DNA of 64,000 nucleotides, from the NCBI GenBank assembly GCA_000729835.1, contig JFHB01000075.1, forward strand, positions 1 to 64,000, written 5' to 3'. Under the pieces are notes generated by a model that had not been told where the DNA came from, did not search any database, and saw only the letters and a program-made list of their open reading frames with translations. This stretch comes from Atkinsonella hypoxylon (Eukaryota > Ascomycota > Sordariomycetes > Hypocreales > Clavicipitaceae). Below are positions 35,001 to 46,426 of this stretch, one piece after another (positions within the stretch are counted from its first letter, which is position 1; every line of letters starts with the position of its first letter). The position numbers and the translations under genes are program-made.

Positions 35001-36790
35001 GGTGGAAGGGAAGAGAGAAAAGAAGAGACAAGGGAAGCCGAAGAGGGGCGAAATCGTATTGACCAATACAGGGTACGGAGTACTCCGTACTTCGTACTCC
35101 TGTATTATTAGCACCTCTCCTGTTACATGCGGAGTACGGAATACGCGGGGACAGATCTGCCATGATTACTAATAATTTTCGTTCCCGCTTAGCAGATGGT
35201 TTTCATGGCTCGTCCCCATCGACACAAGCCCTGCGCTTTACACAGCACTCGTCGCTGCCTTTCTCCTGTCGGCGACGGGCTGGGTGAATGGTCCACTGAA
35301 CGGAAAACATGAGCATCGATGAGCGCTTGACAAGACATTTCACTGTTGCTGTCGCTTTGCGTTGCTATGTTGAAAATCCGGAAATCTGCCACCTGGACTC
35401 TGGGGCAGACGAATGGATCTGTGCACAGATAGTCGGCACTATGTAATGTAATCCAGCCAGGACATGTTACTGAAGATGAACATTACTCACGAGGTGGTCA
35501 AATTACACGACGAGTTTCTGAGGATGAGGAGTCGACTCATCATGAAATCTGTCGGACACCCTGCTTGTAATATATCACTGTTCTGTTTCCGTGGTGCCGA
35601 TCGAATCTAAGTTTTGGGCTGACGCCAATCCCTGCCTTCAGATTACATACATGGTGATAGCGCAGAATAGCGCAGATAACCATACTCTGTGGCCGAGTAT
35701 ACTTTGTCAAGGGAGCATTCCCTTGTTCCCTGGTTCTCTATTCTCCTGTGTTTTTCCTGCCCATTCTTTCCCGCTTAGTTACCATATTTTTGCAGCGCCC
35801 CCGGGTCAGGGAGGCAGACACGAGAATGAGTGCTTGGTCTACGTAGCGTGCGACCATGGCGGATCCAACAACCATTCCTCTGAAGCGTCTTAAAAAGTGT
35901 ATCCAATCAACGAAGCTAGCGATACTGGAACGTGTTGATAAACACTTTCGGGCGCTACCAAGGCCTCATTTACCGTCCCATTGGCAGCCGCAAGGTCATG
36001 GGCAGCATGTGGACCAATGAAATGAGGCTCAATGAGAGACACTTCATTTTAAACATCCTTGACGCCCCATTGAATTACAGGATAACTAATTTGGTACTTC
36101 GGGCCTAGTATGTAATCTGAGTGTGATAAAAGTGCCTTGAATGGCGATACCAGTACACGAAACATCCTATGCAAGTGAAGCCATTTTCGGCATCAACGAC
36201 ATAGCAATGTCACTGTGATAGTATTCCAAGGAATTGCTCATGTACAAAGACATACATTGTCAAGACCGGGACCATTAGGACAGACAGCACGCCTACGGTC
36301 CAAAGTCCAAAGTGTCCTGTGCAGAGACGATGCGCAATCTACAACAATGTCATTGAAACTGCGATAGAGCAGCTCTCGCTCTCTGCTTTTACCTCTCATT
36401 TTCTGAGTTTATCGTTATGTTTATTCATTTTCTTTTGGGTGGAGAAGGTGTAGAGCTGACGCTAGCCTCGGTGCCGGGAACGAGACGAAGAGGCAACAGC
36501 GAGGAGGATCCGTCAGAAGCCGCAAGACATAATTACGTTGACGCATCCGGGTGATGATTGTCGAGGACTGTACGGAATATATGGTCGGTATATCGCCTAT
36601 TTTGTAAACCTGTCAGAAATCTCGGTCCGCCGTGCATTTGGGAATAAATCGCGGACTATATTTTTTGCGCCTAGCAGCGCGCAATAGCTGGTTTTCTTAC
36701 TGATTAGCGCTAGAGGCGTTACATTAATTAACAATAATAATGGCGATAATAATGGTGTTAATTAATGACGTTAATAATGGCGATGGTAAT
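32055..36790. other. Long intergenic region, no gene seen
   Basis: About 4.7 kb with only short, unconvincing ORFs. TAGGTACC-type words occur near 32756 and 33668, TACTCCGTA words near 34866 and 35073-35105, and long T runs near 33227-33243. The block 34900-35050 is G-rich. Confidence 0.5.
35073..35090. repeat. 18-nt perfect palindrome containing TACTCCGTA
   Basis: GTACGGAGTACTCCGTAC is its own reverse complement. Related half-words follow at 35096-35100 and 35131-35137. Confidence 0.8.
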
Positions 36791-36950
36791 GACGATAATA
36801 ATAACGATACTAATGACGATAATAATAACGATACTAATGACGATAATAATAACGATACTAATGACGATAATAATAACGATACTAATGACGATAATAATAA
36901 CGATACTAATGACGATAATAATAACGATACTAATGACGATAATAATAGCA
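36791..36950. repeat. 24-bp minisatellite, 6 perfect copies plus partial seventh
   Basis: Units beginning GACGATAATAATAACG and ending ATACTAAT repeat exactly at 36791, 36815, 36839, 36863, 36887 and 36911; a seventh from 36935 diverges after 13 bases. Flanking DNA on both sides is built of degenerate GATAATAAT words. All frames stay open only because of the repeat; no gene is claimed. Confidence 0.92.
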
Positions 36951-38907
36951 ATAACAATAATAATGACCTTGCAGCCGCTCCATATCAATTCAATTCAAAT
37001 GTGGTCACATACAACTTGTACCATGCATTGTCGCTTTTACGTTTGCACCGGCTCGTGCATCAGGGCCTTAACGTGCGTCAACACATAAACATGAGTTACA
37101 CGACACGGGGCTAAGCCCCAATGCGAGCAACTGCATCGTTGTTATACAGTGGCTGTAGAACCCTATAACAGGCGTGTCAAGCTAACTTTGCAATTAGGTT
37201 AATTCAAGGGTCCCAAGGCAGGATCATGACTTACAAGGGAACGCCCAGTTGCCACGACGCGTTTCGGACCTCGCATTGAGGCTTTTACTCTACTTACCGG
37301 GGCCAAGATTGGCATTATTAGGTGTGCATCATATAATTATCCTGGGGACCTGATGGTTCAGCATAAACAGCTCATGCTATGCCCTAGAGTCAGCAACTGT
37401 TGGTGGTGAGCAAAACATGACACTTCTGGAATGCCTTCTTTGAGAGCCAAGGTTTCCATGGTCGCGCGCAGCCCCTTAGCGACTTACGCAGCGATAAGCA
37501 TTCGTAACGAGCGGCCACTACTTCATTCCACCCGCGTGCCAGCCTTGACCCCTCGCCCCTCGCCCCTGCCATCCCAGGTCCCTCCTCCACTGCTCAGGAG
37601 TCCACCCGGCGGCAGCGCTAGCTACCAGGTATCACCGGCGCTCCAGAATTGCAATGGCAGGGCCCCAAGCTAGCGCGATATGGCGATATTATGCCCCAGT
37701 AGATTATGAGCATGACGGTAATAATGTATGTGCCCCGTATTCCGTACACAATTTCAGTGACGTTGAAGAAAAGTTGACACAATTTCTGGCACATCTGAGC
37801 GCTCCGCAATCGCCCCACCTGCAGGCTGTGGGTGGTTTCACACCCGTGCCGGGGCGCAGGCACTTGCTGTCTATGTACATATTTAGCGTGCAGCTGTTTA
37901 GTGGAGCTGCTCCGTATTCGCAGATGCCCGTGCCGACCAGTCACCAACGACCAACTCGACACCAACCAGGTGGCTTGGCTGGCAAGGGGCCGGTGATCGA
38001 TTGAATCCGAGACTACTCCGTCCGTATCAACAGACGGATTGATTTGATACCTGTTCTAGTTACGGCGTACGCTTGAAGCATGTTATAGGTGCATGTGGAT
38101 ATAGAGTGTGCAAAGCCTTCAAATCCCCAGTAATTAATCCTCATTGGAAATGGGCCTTTGGCCTTCAAATGCACTAGTTGTCGCCGATGGTATCACCAGA
38201 TCATGATGCGCTTCGGTACCTGCGTGCGCCATGCGCGGTGTGACTGGACTTTGGTGACCTCTGCCCCCATCAACGCCCCTCCCCCTTTCCCGGCGAAGCT
38301 CCTGATTTTCTCGCCTCCGTTCCAACCAAACCCGACTCTCCCAAACCAGACTCTCCCTTATCTTTATTCTTCTGTCAACTCCCCAGCGTCGAGCCACCCA
38401 GACGCTCGTTTTCAGCGTCTCTGCCTCAACTACATTCGTTTTCTGCTTCTTATTTGGCTTAGATCCATTATCGAATTGTTCCCCTGCATTATTCGCATAT
38501 CTCTTTCTTTCTTTATTCTGCCATCTTGAAAGTTTGTTGCGGTTGCGGTTGCACACCATCTGGGTCCATGTCAACATTCCAGCGTTAGAACGACAACGGT
38601 TTCAAAACGGCACCTTGCTAACGAGAACGGTCAAGGAAAGACGAGCTGCTCACTTGCGTGTCTTGTTTTCGCGACACCTTTTGGTCATTCCAGTCGTCGA
38701 ATAACAAAGCTGCCACCACTCGCCTCCGACTGGCCGATTCACTGTTTTCACTGCATTCCCAGGCCTCTCAGAGGTGGCATCTCTGTTTTTTCTACCCGTC
38801 GAAATTTGGCCAGCACAGAAATTTTGACCCTCGGTCGTATGAAATAATAATCTTATCGAATATCCTGGTTTTAAAATCGAAGCTTTGTTCTTCGCGATCA
38901 TCACGAC
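36951..38907. other. Intergenic and leader of the GT2 synthase gene
   Basis: About 1.9 kb. A 116-codon plus-strand frame at 37654-38004 has no recognisable features. The last 700 bp are pyrimidine-rich and fit a promoter plus long leader. Confidence 0.5.
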
Positions 38908-41469
38908 ATGATGAAACGCTATTCAGCAGAGGAGGAAGAAATGCTGGAAATCGGCACCTTCCAACGCCGTGATGACCACCCGAATAATCCCTATCAGCAG
39001 CAGTATTACCAGCACCCTTCTCAGCAACAGCAAGCGTATATTGAAGAGCTTCCTCCGGGACCCTCAGGGAGCACGCCAACTCCCAGACCTGGACAACCAC
39101 ACTCATATTCTCGACCGAACTCCGCCCTTTACGCGAATGAATATGCATCTTCGGGCTGGCCGCCTTCAATTGCCGGTCGTTCAGAATCGCACACTCTTGT
39201 AGATGACGCTGCTGGCTCTCGCTCTAGCATGCGGTCATGGAAGACCGGACAGCAGACCCCCGTAGATTCATGCGTTTCGCCTAGGTATGGCATTCCATTC
39301 CACGCAGACTCTGGCCCGTCAACTCCCATGGTAAGCACTTTAAACCTTTCAATCTCTTGTATATCTAGCCTTTTTGCTTCTCATCTGCTCGCACCAATGC
39401 TAATGAGATGGGATCACAGAACCAAAGTCATATCAGCCTCGCTGGCCTGCTCAAACAGGCCGAACCGCCCGCCGGAGGAAAGGACTGGGTTGATCGTGAT
39501 ACCATTGATGTGGTGCACAAACGAGATGACAGCGACATCTGGAAGGGCTGGAAACGACACCTGTTTGCCCTGCTCCCTGTTCTTACTATCCTCAATACTG
39601 GACTGTACTTCGCCTACCTCGCTCTGCGTATCACTTGCATAATATGGGCACAGAATGCTCAAAACACGTTTTACATTGCTGCATGGGTTTTCATTGCTGT
39701 TGAGATTGCAACGGCCATCCCTCCTCTAATGCACAACAGCTGGACTATGATGTCCATGAAAAAGCGATACCGACCTAAGCTTCGATTGCGAGGCTATGAC
39801 GTGCCCACAGTTGATGTCTTCGTGACGTGCTGCGGTGAAGATGATGACTTGGTCATGGACACTGTTCGTGCCGCTTGCGATGTTGACTATCCGTACGACA
39901 AGTTTCGTGTTATCGTTCTCGACGATAGCAAATCTGAAACACTTGAGGCCGCCGTTTCGCGGCTTGCAATGTCTTACCCAAATGTCTACTACATGGCTCG
40001 CGAGAAAATTCCCGGGAAACCCCATCACTTCAAGGCTGGCAACTTGAATTATGGCCTCGATCAGACTCACTTGCTTCCTGGCGGTGCTGGCCAATTTATG
40101 GCTGCCCTCGATGCTGATATGGTACGTCTTTATACGTCGTCTCTTCTGGTCGTCATGAAATGGTTGCACCAGATTTTTTTGGGGTCCAAAGCGTGATAAG
40201 TTGACAATCATCTAGATACCTGAACGTGACTGGCTTCGAGCACTCCTTCCCCATCTTTTGGTCGACCCTAAGGTAGCCATGTCTTGTCCGCCGCAGCTGT
40301 TCTACAATACCCCTCCGTCCGATCCCCTTGCTCAAAGCCTCGACATTTTTGTTCATGTCATCGAACCTATCAAAGACTCAATGGGTGTCGCATGGTGCAC
40401 CGGCTCTGGTTATGTCATGCGTCGTGAGGCTTTGGATGATATAGGTAATTTCCCTCTTGGGTCCTTGGCCGAAGACGTTGCTACATCTACCCTCATGCTT
40501 GGTAAGGGCTGGAAAACTGCATACGTGCACGAGCCGCTTCAGTTTGGTACTGTCCCAGAAGACTTCGGAAGTCACTTAAAGCAACGTACACGATGGGCCA
40601 TTGGAACGGTCGACACTTCGTTTAAGCTCAAATTTTGTCTTTGGGGCGAACAAGTTCGTAAAATGACGTTACCTCAGCGATTTTCTGGTTTCCTATATGC
40701 CACCCTCAGCTTGTATAACATTTTGTTCACCGTTTCTCTCTTCGCCATCCCTATTATTCTGGCTATGGGCAAGCCGCTGGTTGCATACGCTACGGAAGAA
40801 CAGCTCCGCTGGCTCATTCGTTCCTGTTTTGCGGCTTTCATCAGCAATCGTCTTTGTGAAATGGTCCTCTTCATACCCGCCGGCTATCACTCTGGACAAC
40901 GTGGTTCAAGGTACCAGCTTTGGATGTCTCCTTACATAGCTCTATGCCTCATCCGGGCGTTCATACTACCTAAGTGGCTGGGTGGACAGGTGCAGGCGTT
41001 TAAACCCACTGGCTCCCTGGCATCTGCTTTGAATGAGCGTGACCCAGCGCTGAAGAAGAACATGTTCCGCCGTGTTTGGACCATATTGGTTAGCTACATG
41101 GGCTACTTCCACCTAACATATGTCTATTTCACCCTAGTTGCTGTAGTCTTGACTTCTTGGCGATGCATTGTCAATCTGCAACAAACCAGGTCTGTGTTGC
41201 TATGCCTAGTCACGCACGCATTTTGGCCTCCTCTGGCCTTTGTCTTCATCTGCAGCTCAATGTGGACTCCGATTGCCTACGCCATTGACCCACCGCAGAT
41301 GCCTGATCGCGAACAATTGCTGATTCGGGACCCAAAGACCATGGTGGCTCATCCTACACCCAAGAGCAAGAAGATTGCTTTTGGTGGACAAGCTGCTTGG
41401 TTCGAGTTCGAGCTGACTGCTACGACGCTTTACACCTCTCTCATTTTCGCGTGGTCATTCATTTTCTGA
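38908..41469 (+). CDS. GT2 family polysaccharide synthase, cellulose-synthase-like (possibly Tft1-like glucan synthase)
   Basis: Three exons (38908-39330, 39420-40121, 40216-41469) give 792 residues. Residues 1-180 are a cytosolic Gln/Pro/Ser-rich tail. Two helices follow (about 187-235). The catalytic loop has DxD-type residues at Asp309-Asp310, DAD at 372-374, the Glu461-Asp462 (AED) catalytic pair and QRTRW at 498-502, the processive-GT2 signature. Five to six helices follow, with QxxRW before them as in BcsA and CesA. Fungal proteins of this kind include the Aspergillus Tft1 mixed-linkage (1,3;1,4) glucan synthase; chitin synthases have a different core (QRRRW and EDR). The exact polymer is inferred. 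Location should be plasma membrane. Confidence 0.88.
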
Positions 41470-42114
41470 GAGTTGCTATCTTTCTGGGGGTAGATGTTTT
41501 GCTGAAAAGCGTATTTGGTACGTCTATCATTCGGCAGCACAAACATGACAGCAATGTGTCACGTTGGTCTTTGGTCCTCGCTCTATGCATAGAAGCAGCA
41601 ATAAATCATCTTGAACAGTTTCGCATGTATACACATGGAAGCATGGAGGACCTACGTGGGCAAAAAACCTCCTTTAAATGAGCATAGTCAGTCCTCACCA
41701 ACTTTTAGGTCCCGACTCACGGCCACACATGGACATTGCAATCAAACTTGTTGATCCTGGGGGTCGAGGCGGTGTTTTGTATATTGGCGCAATGGGTATC
41801 AGTACTTGATTCATTCTATTTAATGGTGCAACCTTGTCTATAATCAAAGGCGCGAGTTGTATATTTGATGGAAGTACGAGATGTAATATGTAGATGGGAC
41901 GAAATATCTGGAATGTGCATATGCCGCAGATTGTGGTTTGTACCAAAACATAGAGACGCCTCAGAAATATATATATATTTCCCCTTCATTTCACCACCTC
42001 ATCGTTACATGAACCCGCACTCGCTGGGGCCTTTAGAGAATTTCTCTACAACGGTTTACGTCTATGTTCAGTTTGGTCTAGGCCAACTGCAACTGTGAAT
42101 CACCATCTGCCATG
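41470..42114. other. Convergent intergenic region
   Basis: 3' ends of the GT2 synthase (plus) and the GNAT gene (minus) face each other here. No gene seen; ORFs are short. Confidence 0.5.
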
Positions 42115-42840
42115 TTAAGTTTTCAAATTATTCTTTCGTGCATCTATACAGTCCTTCAACGTCTGAATTTGCTTTCCTTGCTCATCGAAGTTCTGTTCGT
42201 CGAGCCAGTCTTCCAATCCCTGCTTGGCCCCGCCTTCCCATTCTGTATCGGTGATGCTAAACCATGCGGTGTCCCGCTCTCTTCCTTTCACAATCATGTG
42301 TTTTCTAAAGACACCTTCGAAGGTGAAACCCAACCTCTCTGCAGCGCTCAGGCTAGCCTGATTCAGGTTATTGGCCTTCCACTCCACACGCAGGTATCCC
42401 AGCCCGAAGGCATGCTTAATGAGCAGGTAAAAGGCCTCAGTAGCCTGCCTGGTCTTCTTGAGAGCCTCGCTGAGGATGACGCTGCCTATCTCTAAGCGTC
42501 TATGAGCTGGTGTAATAGCAAGGTAGCACATCATGCCAACGGGCTCGGCAGATAGATCTGTTGCTGGACCCGAGAAGACAGTGTAGTATATTCTTTCGGT
42601 GGACGGGCTACGCGACCATTCTGCGATGGAGTTTTCGCAGTCCTCAGACGTGGCAAATCCAGCTGTGGTCATGTAGGTCCAGCGATGGAAGTTCTCTGGT
42701 CCGCCTAGGTGTTTGTATATGGATGACGCGTGGGATGACGCGAGAGGTTGGAGGGAGGTGTAATTGCCGTGGAGGGGGGAAAGAGGCGGTTGGGTTGCTC
42801 CTTCAGCGCGGACGAGGGGTCCGAGGGGGAGGGATGCCAT
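42115..42840 (-). CDS. GNAT-family N-acetyltransferase (RimJ/RimL-like)
   Basis: A single exon on the minus strand gives 241 residues. The fold is a GNAT domain of the RimJ type (about residues 30-215). The N-terminal beta strands include YTSLQPL and YKHLGGPENFHRWTYM. A conserved strand PVGMMCYLAITPAHRRLEIGSV precedes the acetyl-CoA loop; here it is EIGSVILS, in place of the common RGxGxA/G. The segment LRVEWKANNLNQASLSAAERLGFTFEGVFRKHMI is the typical VxxxNxxSxxxxxKxGFxxEG region. Such proteins acetylate small amines or protein N-termini; the substrate is unknown. It diverges from the Zn2Cys6 regulator at 43308. Confidence 0.88.
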   Translation of the reverse strand: MASLPLGPLVRAEGATQPPLSPLHGNYTSLQPLASSHASSIYKHLGGPENFHRWTYMTTAGFATSEDCENSIAEWSRSPSTERIYYTVFSGPATDLSAEPVGMMCYLAITPAHRRLEIGSVILSEALKKTRQATEAFYLLIKHAFGLGYLRVEWKANNLNQASLSAAERLGFTFEGVFRKHMIVKGRERDTAWFSITDTEWEGGAKQGLEDWLDEQNFDEQGKQIQTLKDCIDARKNNLKT

Positions 42841-43307
42841 GATGGTGCGAAAGGGAGGATTTTTGTGTTCAGGGGAATTGGATCAAGAGCAGTCGACGCC
42901 GTGATTGCGAGAAGAGGTTAGACAGGATTGACCCTTGGGTTAGATTCAGAGGCTAGAGGGCGTGAATGCAGTCCGTGCATTGAATGTGATGTGTATTATT
43001 GAGCAAGCTTCTGATTTATAACTGTTTACAGGCACATCAAGGCAATAATCTACGGTTGGAAGCAGTTGTCATTACTTCATTTCCTTTTTACATGATGAGT
43101 CCGGTTTAAAAGTAACCGAGGAGGCCTGTGTCGGCATCAAATAATAAGAATGATGTGAATGAGGGATCCCGGAGTCGCATCTGAGGTCTAGGGTAGTGGG
43201 GTCTGGTAGGCAAGAGCGGTTAACGTTAAGATCCAGTCTTGATATGTACGCGCTACGCTACGGACGTGGGGGGTCATGACCGTCTCGTTCAACCCAAGCT
43301 TATCCAC
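42841..43307. promoter_or_regulatory. Divergent promoter region, GNAT gene / Zn2Cys6 regulator
   Basis: The 467 bp between the two start codons must hold both promoters. No clear TATA box was identified. Confidence 0.45.
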
Positions 43308-45060
43308 ATGCCACGAAGCTTCAACAAATTAGGTAGGCGAATACTTACGGCCGCTCCAAACATCCAAGGTCCTAATCTAACCTTAACAGCATGGTATGTA
43401 TCATGTTACCAGTTCCGTGTGGCACAGAGAGCAGGGAAGTGAGTGACCTTGCAGCAGCGATACTTGTCGCAAACGCAAAGTAAAATGTAAACCGTCTCCT
43501 AGCCATACATGCCCCAGAAAAGACACAGGAAGACGACCGACCAAAAGCACGCTCGATTGACGCAAACATGCAGGCGACGAAGTCCAGCCTATATGCGGGC
43601 CGTGTTCACGGGCGGGACGTTATTGCAGTCGCGTCAAGTCAAGCTCACTTGCCAACGACCAAAAAACGATACCGCGAGATAAGAACTCGCGTACGTGCTC
43701 TTCCATCCACTTCCACATATGCGAACCATCCCTAAGACGGGATCCCGTCTCAGACGCCCAGATATCTGTAACCCTCAATCCAAGAGATGCTGTCAATAAT
43801 GCAGATATCGCGTGGCATCTTCACCACTACGTCGCAGAAGTGTCCTCGTGGTACGATCTGGGCGACGCTCAGCATCGATTCGCAACGACTGTGCCGGAAC
43901 TCGCCCTCGAAGAAAGTCTGCTCTTCAGCGCAATAATTGCACTGTCGGCAATGCATGTCAGTCGGACGACGGCGAAGAGCGCGAGGAAGACGGCAGAAGC
44001 ATATCATTCGAACTGCGTTGCCCAACTTATTGCCCTGGACGATGGCAGCCCGCTTCTTGATAACGGAGTCGCCCTTTCTGCTGCATGTCTACTACGGTCG
44101 TATGAGATTTTAGACGGTTTGTGCTTTGTGCCTTTCCGTTCTATCTTCTGCAACAAATAGCTAATTGGGCTACAGAAGAAGTCGATCCCAATAGGCACCT
44201 GCAAGGTGCATACTCATTAGCCTTTCGCGAAGCCGCCATTATAGACAGAGATCCACATGGCTTGATGGCGGCCGGATTCTGGAACTATCTGCGCGAGGAC
44301 ATCACCTTTAGTCTGTTTCAAGGGTGTCCACTGAAGATAGATATGCGTACATTTGACATGGCAACAGTACTTGCGACCCAGTGTCCCCTCAACTCCATGT
44401 CTATTATCCTTGGAAAGCTCATAAATGAAGCCTTCTCACAACAGATATCGGAACGTGAATGGGAGGCTTTGGCACATGCGGCACAGGTCTGGTATGATGG
44501 ATTACCTGTTGCACACAGGCCGTTCTCGAGGTTGACGCATGTGAATGGCGCGTTGGAGGCTCTTCCAATGGTGTGGTTTCTGCATGATTCAAATGGTATG
44601 CTTTACGAGGGTTGAACGAAGTGATTCGTCGGACTAATGGCCAGCTTCTGCTATGCATTACTTTCTCACAACTGCGACTATTCTTGCGATTGCGGCCAAG
44701 TCGAGGCACCTGCCATTCTTGAAACAACCCATGGGTTCGCATCAGTCACTGCAAGCTCCGGGTGTTGATCGTGCCCAGCTGCTTGGCGCCTATGCTTCCG
44801 AAATATGTGGCATCGCGTTCACAACCAAGACTCCGTCAGTACTGGTCAATGCATTTGGACCCATATCCTATTGTAAGTCGCCCATTTTTTCCTGTTGAGA
44901 GCATGATTAAGATGCTCGACTGACGATAAAAGGCGCCAAGTTTCTCCTTCGGGAAGACTCCCGAGAGGAGGTTATTCGGAACTTGCACGCGTGTAGGAGG
45001 ACAATTGGGTGGCCAATCGAGAGGCTGATTCGCGATTTGCAGGAAGCATGGCATTTATGA
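43308..45060 (+). CDS. Zn2Cys6 transcription factor with fungal-specific regulatory domain
   Basis: Six exons (43308-43393, 43458-43486, 43574-44116, 44176-44595, 44645-44872, 44933-45060) give 477 residues. The zinc cluster is rebuilt only by joining exons 1-3: C29-x2-C32-x6-C39-x6-C46-x2-C49-x6-C56, reading ACDTCRKRKVKCDEVQ. Exon 2 is a 29-nt micro-exon holding CRKRKVK; introns split both Cys29 and Cys39 codons. The rest is a Fungal_trans_2-like domain with ALSAMHVSR, SYEILDEEVDPNRHLQGAYSLA and LITERD-free acidic stretches. The linear reading frame is open in every exon. The target is unknown; the nearest gene on the same strand is the PhyH dioxygenase 300 bp downstream, which is a possible target. 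Confidence 0.87.
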
Positions 45061-45256
45061 AGGTTTGGTGACTCACCTTGTCTTAAGGTACTCAGGACTC
45101 TCGCCTGTCCTCTGTAATCGAGAGTATTGCCAAGCCAGGCATGGGCTGGTTCCTTTGAACATGAATAGTCATTTTTGGTCTTGAACGCCTCCACACCATG
45201 AGAGCTTTGAATCCCGAGCTCGGGTTTCCGCCACGGGACCTCCTTTACCCCGCGAG

Positions 45257-45262
45257 TATAAG
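45257..45262 (+). promoter_or_regulatory. TATA-like box of the PhyH gene
   Basis: TATAAG in GCGAGTATAAGAACATC lies 103 nt before the PhyH start codon, with a CT-rich leader between. Confidence 0.45.
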
Positions 45263-45359
45263 AACATCACGCCATCCAGCGTGCTGAAAAAGGCATGATA
45301 ACCATTAAGTATTATCATCTCACTCCATATACCAAGCATTAGCCTCGCTTCAACTCGTC

Positions 45360-46426
45360 ATGTTGTCGATTCGTCGTCAAGCCGGCGTTGTGTTGGGCCG
45401 TCCAATGGCCGCACTAGCATCTCAGCCTCATCAGCCCACCATGTTCATCAAACCTTCTGCCCAGGAGATAGCTAGCTCAGTATTGGAGGACAGGAATCTC
45501 GAAAAAGCTGTCCGCCATATTCACCGCGATGGGATTGTCGTAATCAACAATGTTGTGCCTCATAATCATCTGGACCATCTCAACGCCCGAATGGTAAAAG
45601 ATGCCAGATTGTTGCAGGCACGTGGTGAAGATGGGCCGTTCAATTATAACCAAGGGAACCTGCAACAAGATGCGCCACCAGTGGCCGAGTACTTGGAGCC
45701 GTCAATCTTTACTAGTATGTTCATGAAACATGCCTTGTTGCTTTAACGCATGGTTGGGTCCAGCACAGATAATGCTGACCATACTCTTCAGACGCCATTG
45801 CTACGCAAGTGACATCAGCTGTGCTAGGTCCAAAGCCGAAATGGACATTCTGCTCAGCTAACTCGGCGATGCCATCTGTCGAAGGATCTTCCCCTCAACG
45901 ACAACCCGTGCATTCAGACGCCGACTTCGCGCATCCTAGCCATCCCTTCGCCCTAGTCGTCAACATTCCCCTGATCAAAATGGAACCCAAGAACGGTTCG
46001 ACAGAACTATGGCCTGGCACACAAAATAATGGCATATCCGCGCAAGAAGGTGCCCATGGCGACAGAGCCAGCGGCCGCATTAGACCCCACCTTCTTGACG
46101 AAAGGCGACAAGTAAACCCACCAATTCAGCCTGTGATCGAGAAGGGATCCATTGTCATTCGAGATTTGCGTCTCTGGCATGCTGGCATGCCCAACTACTC
46201 AAAGGACGTACGAATCATGCTGGCCATGATACACTTTGCACCATGGTACAGGAACCCCATGAGGCTGGAGCTCGGAGACGACATACGCCCCATATTGGAA
46301 GGTCTGGACAAGAGAGGGAAGTTGGGCTTGGCAGTCTCCGTTGATTGGGTCGCACGGGAAAAAGTGCTGGAGAACTATTTGAATCGAGGATTTGGAAATA
46401 GCTATGATTTCAATCAAGCGGAGTGA
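45360..46426 (+). CDS. Phytanoyl-CoA dioxygenase (PhyH) family oxygenase
   Basis: Two exons (45360-45714, 45792-46426) give 329 residues. These enzymes are Fe(II)/2-oxoglutarate-dependent oxygenases. The iron-binding triad is His159-x-Asp161 in PVHSDADFAH and His248 in RLWHAGMPN. An Arg of the 2-oxoglutarate site is probable in VRIMLAMIHFAPWY. The cupin strands ALVVNIPLIKMEPKNGSTELWPGT are well kept. The first 25 residues (MLSIRRQAGVVLGRPMAALA) could be a mitochondrial presequence, but this is uncertain. PhyH proteins in fungi often serve secondary metabolism; no biosynthetic backbone gene is seen nearby. The substrate is unknown. Confidence 0.87.

Noticed and set aside
36740..37114. Asp/Asn-rich 124-codon frame across the minisatellite.
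   Set aside because: A 24-bp repeat without stops keeps all three frames open, on both strands; no gene signal beyond it.
37654..38004. 116-codon plus-strand frame.
   Set aside because: No conserved motif, no clear start context, and it lies in a probable promoter/leader area of the GT2 gene.
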